Assembly: GCA_905182985.1 (NCBI GenBank)
Contig: CAJJDN010000296.1
Span: 4,740-28,453, forward strand
Direction: 5' to 3'
Length of the DNA stretch: 23,714 nucleotides
DNA from: Paramecium sonneborni
Taxonomy: Eukaryota > Ciliophora > Oligohymenophorea > Peniculida > Parameciidae
The notes beneath the pieces are model-generated. The model ran no database searches, was not told the origin of the DNA, and was given only the letters and a program-made list of their open reading frames with translations. The translations under genes and the position numbers were made by a program. Positions 20,244 through 23,714 of this stretch are shown here, piece after piece (positions within the stretch are counted from its first letter, which is position 1; each line of letters starts with the position of its first letter).

Positions 20244-21561
20244 AGTTCGATAATTAGATAACTTATTCTAGCATACCAGCTAAATCCATTACTTTAAAAC
20301 CTTCTTATTTAACAATTATAAATCCTTAATAATATATTTTTAGCCTTCTCCATAAATGTACTCAAAATAAATTATTCCTATTTAATAACAATAACATGTA
20401 GCAACTCCAGAAATTATTCATATATTACCAATTGAACCCTAATAACACTAATTAGCATAATAATAAGATTGATTCTGCTATAAGCAATCAGAATGAAATA
20501 TATGATGACAAAGTGTATATCTACATCTAGAATTTTTTTAATATTCCAATAAAAAACCTGAACATGCCTCCTAACTTCTAATTCTTAAAATTCTGGAAAT
20601 TCTATTATTTAAGAATATAATAATTTTGGCATATATTCATCTAAAATATAAGAATTTAAAGTTGATTTATTTTTTCTATTATTATTTTAATTTATAAATT
20701 AGAAACTGTATTTGTTTCTTCATGTATTCTTGAACTTCTTCTATATCTTATTAATATTATACTAATCCAAGCTATTAATTAACATACTACACCATTTAAA
20801 TTAATATCTAAATATATTATTATAAATAATGATTTCAAAGATAATCATTTGAAAAAATATATATTAATAATTTTTTACTTTGTAGATTAATTTCAAATAT
20901 TTACATATATATATATGTGATAATAAATTATATTTATTGTATAGTGCTCTAAAAAACACATCTAAAAGGGCTGCTCAAATTAAAAATTAGATATATTTGA
21001 TAAGTCAATTTTACATAGAACTTATCATTAAGATCCTTAAAAGTCCCCTAATTAAGTTATATCAAGAATAACGAATAAAGTAAGTTATGTCCCAAAAAAT
21101 TTATAAAAACAGTATAGTTTTAATGGAAAAAAATGTAAAGTGCACAAGAATGAAATTATGAATGATAAAAATATAGGTGAGAAACATCTTTCCTAATAGT
21201 ATGAAGAATATATTTAACTCTTATCAGGTCAGGTCAGCTCATTAAAGAAACAAAAAAGAAGGTAATTAGCAATTTAGAACAGGTAAATGAAATAGATTAT
21301 AAAAATTTCGAGGTTAATTATTTTTGAATTATATTCATATCTTATTCCTTAAAAGGAATTAATCAATCAATCAATCAATTAATTACAGAATTCAAAAAAA
21401 CAAATTAGATTGATTAATAAATATAGTAATAATTATCATAAGAATGTGGAGATTTATATGAAATTTAATATAAATTGTAAGAAGAAATGAAAATAATAAA
21501 TGAAGAACTTGAAAAATTTTCAAAATTAAATTAACCAATATTATTTTATAAAAATAAGTGA
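20244..21561 (+). pseudogene. Decayed gene with Gln-rich N-terminus and C-terminal coiled coil
   Basis: The 5' part (20244-20470) reads SIPAKSITLKPSYLTIINPQ, then in another frame QMYSKQIIPIQQQQHVATPE. From 20921 to 21237 frame B is clean: CSKKHIQKGCSN, LDIFDKSILHRTYHQDPQKS, CKVHKNEIMNDKNIGEK and YEEYIQLLSGQ. A tandem 5-bp duplication at 21225-21234 throws it into frame A, which continues LIKETKKKVISNLEQVNEID, a TGA at 21325-21327, then INQSINQLITEFKKTNQ and a coiled coil (LQEEMKIINEELEKFSKL) to TGA 21559-21561. The 3' 640 nt carry only those two lesions. The Cys/His-containing start followed by a coiled coil recalls zinc-finger/coiled-coil proteins, but no full zinc ligand set is visible. 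Family not assigned. Confidence 0.6.
21225..21237 (+). repeat. Tandem 5-bp duplication (CAGGT x2 + CAG)
   Basis: Removing one CAGGT copy joins the reading ...YIQLLSGQ directly to LIKETKKKVIS..., two segments otherwise in different frames. This identifies the event that shifted the frame in the 20244-21561 relic. Confidence 0.75.
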
Positions 21562-22198
21562 TTTAAATATATTGATAAAATCATCAAATAGGATTATAAT
21601 TTTACATGTATTTACAAGGACTGTCTACATTTTATCATAAAAAGAAGTGAATTTTTTAGAATTTAAAATATTTTTTTCTTTAAACAATTTAAAGGATGTA
21701 TTATTCTTCTAATACTTAAAATTTGATATAATTTTAAGTCTTTTTATTCTTATACAAACTCATTTTATCATAAGGAACTATTTTTAGGTATTTCTAAATC
21801 TAAAGATTTTTATAAAATATGAAGTAATTCTCATAAATTTTAAGGATTTATTATCTACAATCCCCATCATTATTTATTACAAGATTAGGACCTTAATTAT
21901 TTATTTTAATTCTAATTACAGGTTTATTTGGTTATCCATGAATATCATGTTATAATGTAATAGGTATAGTTTAAGATGAATTAGAAATAAAGAATAATAA
22001 ATTGTAAAATAATTATTTAAGTTATTTCTCATCTTATTCTATATTTTATTATTAACTATTCAATTAATTTATTATGCTAAATTAATATCTTTGTTTATAT
22101 CATAAAAACATATTGCTCTAGTTAATTCATTTAAACAATCAATAATATTACATTTTTTAATAATTGATTATTAGAAGTCAAAATTTATAGCACTAAAA
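21562..22198. other. Convergent intergenic region
   Basis: This lies between the TGA of a plus-strand relic (21561) and the TGA of a minus-strand relic (22199-22201 on the plus coordinates), so it is a tail-to-tail region. It is AT-rich with no frame of clear protein character on either strand. No terminator or repeat can be assigned. Confidence 0.45.
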
Positions 22199-23714
22199 TC
22201 AATTATTTAAAAAAATCATTATTAGCTTTAATACTTTATCCATAAATAGATTATTAACATCTATTTATTAATAAAATTTCTTCTTTTTTTATTTGCAAAT
22301 TTATAAATCCATAAAAGAAATACGAACTTAATGTTTAAATATTAATGAAGTTTAATCTAATGATTTCTTTCTCATTTCATTTCTCAAAGAAAATTCTTCT
22401 AATTTAACTTCTATCTTCTTTTCTTATAATATAAGAATAAAACAAGGATAAATATCAAAACTTTATTAATTTTATCGAATAATATTTTTACTCATAAAAA
22501 ACCTCTCTTAGTATTTAATTATTTTCAATTTAACCATCATCTATAGCAATCTTCTATATTTTTGATCTTTAAGAAATAATTCAAACAAATATGGTTTTAA
22601 TTTTTATTTTCTTTAAGTTTAATTAATAGGATCTTAACCTCAGATAGATCCGAACCTTCCTGAATTTGTAGTTTATTGAATTTTCATATTATTCAAATAA
22701 TCATCGATGTCCTCCAATATTTATTTATAAAATTCTTTCAAATCATCTTTCTAAACTAAATAAATTTTTTTTCTGCTTTAATATGTATAATGAAGTTTAA
22801 ATATTTGTTAAATCAAATATACCCTTTAATGTTGTTGCTCTTTTCAAATGATCAAGAAATACAAATTTTATAAATAAAGAGATGCAAAGATTGTTATTTT
22901 ATAAGCTAATTCCTAAAATCTCCTTCTGATATCCTACTTAAACTCACTAAAGATGATTATAAAAATTTTATATCTAAATTAAAAATATTGATCACACTAC
23001 AATATTTAAATTTTGATTTACCCAAAAGTGCCAACTGTTATAAAATAGCGATCTACATATTAATTTTCATTGAAAAATATTTTGTTATAGGATAGTATAA
23101 ATTATAATTAACAACTACAAACGTTAAAAAGAAATCATATATTTTATGACGTTGTGCTATAAATTTATAACTAAAAGTTACTACTATCCAATTAAATATT
23201 ATAAAACCCCTCCCATTCTTATTCTATAATTTTTATTATTGTAGAATAAAGTCCCATAACAATAACAATGAATATATTATTATTCTATAGATTATTTTTT
23301 ATGGATAGTTAAGTATTATTACTCGACATCTTTTTTCAAAAAAGTCAAAATTTTGCTTCTTCTTCATAAGTCATTACAGATTAACTTGTTGTAACCTCTT
23401 CAGTCAATGTTTCTATGTGTTAACGAAGTTTTTCAATTTCTTTTTATTGATTTTATATATGCTCATCTTTATCATCTCATTATGCTTTATAAAATTATTT
23501 TTATTATCTTAATGCTTCTAGTTCTTATCTCAAATCATTATTATCATTATTATTTAATTTACATATTTAGAGTTTATATATTCTATTAAAACTCGATTTT
23601 CATATCAGAAATAGTTTTATCTTTTTTTTATAAAAGTATCTTTTTCTTCATTGTTCAGGTTATTGTTGAGATTAATTAATTCTATTTTTTAATTCTTTCA
23701 TTCTTTTATAAATA
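22199..23714 (-). pseudogene. Minus-strand coiled-coil gene relic, running off the right edge
   Basis: Read on the minus strand, 23714 to about 23340 shows NNLNNEEKDTFIKK, then LRQELEALRQQKQFYKAQ, a TGA, then NQQKEIEKLRQHIETLTEEV: a classic coiled coil with at least one frameshift. Around 22780-22640 it reads DDLKEFYKQILEDIDDYLNN and TTNSGRFGSI, then a TGA. From about 22640 to TGA 22201-22199 a frame is open with FELFLKDQKYRRLLQ, EKKIEVKLEEFSLRNEMRKK and KHQVRISFMDLQICKQKKKK. The parts are in the order expected of one large Gln/Glu/Lys-rich structural protein whose 5' end lies beyond the window. The middle (about 22800-23300) is poorly resolved. No motor or enzyme motif is seen. Confidence 0.5.
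23219..23249. repeat. Imperfect inverted repeat
   Basis: TTATTCTATAAT and ATTGTAGAATAA form 12-bp arms (one T/G mismatch pairing) around a 7-nt TTTTATT loop. The arm core TTATTCTA / TAGAATAA also forms the outer part of the palindrome at 10390-10416, and TTATTCTA recurs at 23281-23288. Confidence 0.5.

Noticed and set aside
20903..20918. ACATATATATATATGT palindrome
   Set aside because: It is a simple AT dinucleotide run, which is expected by chance at this base composition.
21360..21381. AATC tandem repeat as a possible array or CRISPR-like element
   Set aside because: It is about five copies of a 4-mer inside a Gln/Asn-rich coding relic, with no spacers or larger repeats. It is a simple microsatellite.
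1..23714. Broken frames caused by sequencing or assembly errors
   Set aside because: A 4.4-kb gene in the middle, with many A/T runs, has no indel. Many lesions in the flanks are substitutions to TGA and altered splice sites rather than homopolymer length changes.
1..23714. TGA as a sense codon (Trp or Cys) that would rescue the relics
   Set aside because: The intact gene uses TGG for Trp and TGT/TGC for Cys, has no internal TGA in 1,460 codons and ends at TGA. The relics also contain frameshifts that recoding cannot repair.
1..23714. Internal eliminated sequences (TA-bounded) inside the window
   Set aside because: TA dinucleotides are everywhere in this DNA. Without macronuclear/germline comparison no boundary can be defended, and the intact gene carries no interrupting insert.
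1..23714. Telomeric repeats or chromosome ends
   Set aside because: No runs of CCCCAA, CCCAAA or their complements occur at either edge.

Overview
The window reads as nuclear DNA of a ciliate, most likely Paramecium or a close relative. It is very AT-rich. The one long intact gene uses TAA and TAG as glutamine throughout and stops only at TGA. It also carries a 25-nt GTAAG...TATAG intron, the size typical of Paramecium. The standard code gives only short fragments here, so everything below was read with TGA as the sole stop.

The centrepiece is a 4.4-kb plus-strand gene (11217-15624) for a predicted 1,460-residue membrane protein: signal peptide, about 850 residues of cysteine-rich furin/EGF-receptor-like repeats, two C-D-D-G-N (DUF4215/Myxococcus-type) motifs, about eight membrane segments and a charged cytoplasmic tail. 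It has no in-frame TGA and no frameshift.

Nearly everything around it looks like dead genes: stretches with clear ciliate protein character broken by TGA codons and 1-5 base indels. From left to right on the plus strand these are a coiled-coil gene (453-2332), an unrecognised gene (2440-3480), Lys/Gln-rich debris (3481-4124), a TPR gene in which each 102-nt exon encodes one TPR and is followed by a 24-26-nt intron (4125-5329), a PH-like gene (5382-6703), a polytopic membrane gene resembling the C-terminus of the intact gene (7201-8535), and a gene with an NTR/TIMP-like N-terminus (8826-10882). A possible minus-strand relic lies at 6704-7258.

To the right of the intact gene are a membrane-protein relic (15662-16659), a short secreted-protein relic (16708-17176), a GKW/VGRWD-repeat relic (17210-18003), an ABCC-type transporter relic (18120-19348), a minus-strand coiled-coil relic (19775-20172), a plus-strand coiled-coil relic (20244-21561) and a minus-strand coiled-coil relic running off the right edge (22199-23714).

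The genes do not form a pathway. The main message is one gene under purifying selection inside a row of decayed ones, which suggests a germline-limited or otherwise unconstrained chromosome region. That compartment assignment is inference. With TGA as the only stop, open frames of 100-200 codons arise by chance in this DNA, so relic calls rest on protein-like composition and motifs rather than on openness alone, and relic borders are approximate.
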